In this document: positions 62,418 to 64,000 of the stretch, one piece after another | Position numbering within the stretch: the first letter of the stretch is position 1 | Layout of the letters: each line of letters starts with the position of its first letter | DNA from: Polycyclovorans sp. | GTDB lineage: Bacteria > Pseudomonadota > Gammaproteobacteria > Nevskiales > Nevskiaceae | Length of the DNA stretch: 64,000 bases | Direction: 5' to 3' | Assembly (NCBI GenBank): GCA_002706265.1 | Contig: PAKU01000037.1 | Span: 157,732-221,731 of the forward strand | Notes under the pieces: model-generated | What the model saw: only the letters and a program-made list of their open reading frames with translations | Told to the model about the DNA's origin: nothing | Databases searched by the model: none | Translations under genes and position numbers: made by a program

Positions 62418-63377
62418 CTATTTCCCGAACTGGTAACCCAGATTCACGGCCGTGAAGGTGTCGGTGCGCTGTGAATCGAACGAGGTGACGCTGTTGTCAC
62501 GCGCCGTGAACGAGATGTTGGTCGACACATTGCCGATGATGTTGAGCTTCAGCTCGCTGATGGCCTCGGTGAAGGTGTTCTCGACGCCCGTTTCGAGTCG
62601 GAACTTCTGTGAGAACGAACTGGTTTCGGTGATTTTCCACAGATAATCAGCCGAAAAGCGGGCAATGAAGTCGTATTCACGACCGCCGCCATCCTGCGGC
62701 AACTGCTGACGGCTACCGCCACCGGCGCTGACGTTCAAGGTGTGCACCGGCCCTCTGAACAGGCGGCGACCGTAACCGACCGTCTGGCTGGTACGTTCCC
62801 TGATTGAGCCGAACAGGTCTTTTTCAAAGTCCAGCGCCACGAAGGCGAAGTCCCGCACGTTGACGTTGTAGTCAAGCTGATCGGTGACCGCATAGCGCTC
62901 CACCGAACGCACGCCTTCCTGCTCGCCGTAAATGGCGTTGAACGCAAAATCGTTCTTGAATCGCTCGACCGAGTAGATCAGGCCCAGCTTGTTGTTGTAG
63001 GTGGTGGCCTCGGAGCTGCCGGTGGTCGACAAAAAACCAAAGGCAAAATCACCGCTCCACGGGCCGGGTTTCTTCTCGACTTCGGTCAGCGCTTCGGTGA
63101 GGGTCTGCCGCTCGGCCTCGGTGAGGGTTTCGGCGGAGGCGGCGTCTTCAATTTTGTCCACCGCCTCGGAAGTCGCGTCCTGCGCCGTCTCAGCCTCAGC
63201 CTCGACTTCGGCAGGCGTTTCAGCGGCGGCCTCATCGGTGACGGCGGAAACCGGGAGAGGCGCTTCCACGGCAGCCGACGGGGCTGCGGTGGGCGTCGGC
63301 GTCGGAGTCGGCGGTTCGACTTGCGCCCATCCGAGCGCGGGAAGACAGAGCAGCGGCAACAGCCAGAAACGATGCAT
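62418..63377 (-). CDS. DUF481-family outer-membrane protein with N-terminal helical/low-complexity region
   Basis: The 319-residue protein has a signal peptide (MHRFWLLPLLCLPALGWA, cleaved before QVE). A Pro/Thr repeat (PPTPTPTPTAAP) and an acidic helical segment rich in Ala, Glu and Thr (about residues 45-105) come next. From WSGDFAFGFLSTTGSSEATT onward it matches DUF481 (salt-induced outer-membrane protein) beta-barrels, with alternating strands to the end LGYQFGK, a typical terminal barrel strand. Function is unknown. ATG 63377 has AAGGA seven bases upstream and reveals the signal peptide; a longer frame does not. It lies 220 bases after lptE and three bases before the ferredoxin gene. Confidence 0.9.
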   Translation of the reverse strand: MHRFWLLPLLCLPALGWAQVEPPTPTPTPTAAPSAAVEAPLPVSAVTDEAAAETPAEVEAEAETAQDATSEAVDKIEDAASAETLTEAERQTLTEALTEVEKKPGPWSGDFAFGFLSTTGSSEATTYNNKLGLIYSVERFKNDFAFNAIYGEQEGVRSVERYAVTDQLDYNVNVRDFAFVALDFEKDLFGSIRERTSQTVGYGRRLFRGPVHTLNVSAGGGSRQQLPQDGGGREYDFIARFSADYLWKITETSSFSQKFRLETGVENTFTEAISELKLNIIGNVSTNISFTARDNSVTSFDSQRTDTFTAVNLGYQFGK

Positions 63378-63598
63378 CAAAAAATCCTTGTGGAAATGGG
63401 CACGCGACCGTGGGCCGGCGATGACGATTATAAGGAACCCTCGGCCGATCACCCCGAGCCCTCGCCCCGAGTGTGGGCGTGGCGCCGTGCAGCCCCGGCC
63501 CGCACGCACGCAATGACACCGACATCGCCTCCGCTGCGCAAAAGCCCCATCTACCGGTGAACGCGATGCCTCAACCGATGATGCGCAGCACGGCAGGC

Positions 63599-64000
63599 TC
63601 ACGCACCCGAAGGCTTCGCGGGCACGGGCACGGCCGGAACCACCCCCGGCGAGGGCACGATGATGCGCCCCAGCCGCGCCTCAAGCCGGATCAGGATCAG
63701 CTCGGCCAGTTCGGTCTGGATGTAGGCGCGCAATCGCGCCTCTTCGGCATCCTTGGCAAGCACTTGATCGGCATTGAAGCTGAAATCGCGACTGATCTGG
63801 AGCAGGTCGTTGGGCACCAGCACCGCACCGTCGCGCTCGACCCGATAGGTCACCGTGGTGCGCAGCAGAAATTCCAGGGCCTTGCCGTCCGACCCGACCG
63901 ACAACACCTCGCGAACCGTGTTCAGGTCCTGGATGTGGATGGCCGTCACCCCCGGCCCGGGCCGCTGCCGCATCGTTGCCCCACCTGCGCGCCCTGCCGC
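63599..64000 (-). CDS. lptE: LPS-assembly lipoprotein LptE (partial, C-terminal part)
   Basis: LptE plugs the LptD barrel and helps insert lipopolysaccharide in the outer membrane. The frame is open to the window edge, so the lipobox and N-terminus are missing. The visible part includes DLNTVREVLSVGSDGKALEFLLRTTVTYRV (core SVGSDGKALEFLL), GAVLVPNDLLQISRDFSFNADQVLAKDAEEARL (core SRDFSFNADQVLAKD) and ELAELILIRLEARL, which follow the LptE pattern. The C-terminal tail is Pro/Val rich (PSPGVVPAVPVPAKPSGA). leuS would be expected just beyond the window edge and holA downstream, but the downstream gene here is a DUF481 protein. Confidence 0.88.
   Translation of the reverse strand, partial: AAGRAGGATMRQRPGPGVTAIHIQDLNTVREVLSVGSDGKALEFLLRTTVTYRVERDGAVLVPNDLLQISRDFSFNADQVLAKDAEEARLRAYIQTELAELILIRLEARLGRIIVPSPGVVPAVPVPAKPSGA

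Overview
The window is GC-rich chromosomal DNA with dense, overlapping operons and no phage, IS or CRISPR content that I can see. Gene content and order point to a gammaproteobacterium. The hemA / TPR lipoprotein-lolB-ispE-tRNA-Gln-prs block, the ygfB-pepP-ubiH-ubiI block, the glyA-nrdR-ribD-ribE-ribB-ribH-nusB-thiL-pgpA block and a pilG/chpA locus beside a glutathione gene all resemble Pseudomonas/Xanthomonadales/Nevskiales-type genomes. I cannot assign a genus.

Layout. 1-2854 (minus): hemA-prfA-prmC, with prmC cut by the window start. 3040-7744 (plus): TPR lipoprotein, lolB, ispE, tRNA-Gln followed by degenerate copies of its 3' half, then prs. 7854-8879: unknown protein. 9097-12558 (minus): complete electron-transfer-flavoprotein module etfQO-etfB-etfA. 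12646-25113 and on to 26282 (minus): carbonic anhydrase; the folate/riboflavin/thiamine/lipid housekeeping series glyA to pgpA; nadA; an Ig-like lipoprotein fused by overlap to aspS; a DUF502 membrane protein; and an FmdB zinc ribbon. 26409-28073: a DMT-family permease converging on a CinA-like domain protein.

28406-31666 is the least ordinary metabolic cluster: a circularly permuted ATP-grasp and an alpha-E protein in one overlapping operon, converging on an Anbu (proteasome-like) peptidase. These families travel together in many bacteria and are thought to make and break an unknown peptide. 31845-34258 (plus): sodB, argF, nadC. 34284-38489 (minus): ygfB-pepP-ubiH-ubiI for ubiquinone hydroxylation and peptidase functions, divergent from argA, with -10 hexamers lying almost on both start codons.

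39870-47266 (minus): a compact type IV pilus chemosensory operon pilG-pilI-chpA-chpC without pilH or a pilJ receptor. The 1998-residue ChpA carries five His-containing Hpt domains, a CheA core and a C-terminal receiver. It is divergent from an Acidithiobacillus-type glutamate-cysteine ligase. 48757-53005 (minus): a LolA/COG2834-type periplasmic protein, an RND exporter with a C-terminal cyclic-nucleotide-binding domain, and greB. 53133-60278 mixes a ketopantoate-reductase-like enzyme, a 61-residue PLDc_N membrane peptide with a strong terminator, selO overlapping a voltage-sensor-only membrane protein, a GGDEF enzyme and an ABC exporter. 60339-64000: tRNA-Ser(CGA), the lytic transglycosylase mltF, a thioredoxin-like ferredoxin, a DUF481 outer-membrane protein and the 3' part of lptE.

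Most of the window is ordinary housekeeping. The points most worth a second look are the ATP-grasp/alpha-E/Anbu cluster, the RND-cNMP fusion, the decayed tRNA-Gln repeats, the reduced Pil-Chp operon and the apparent leaderless promoters.
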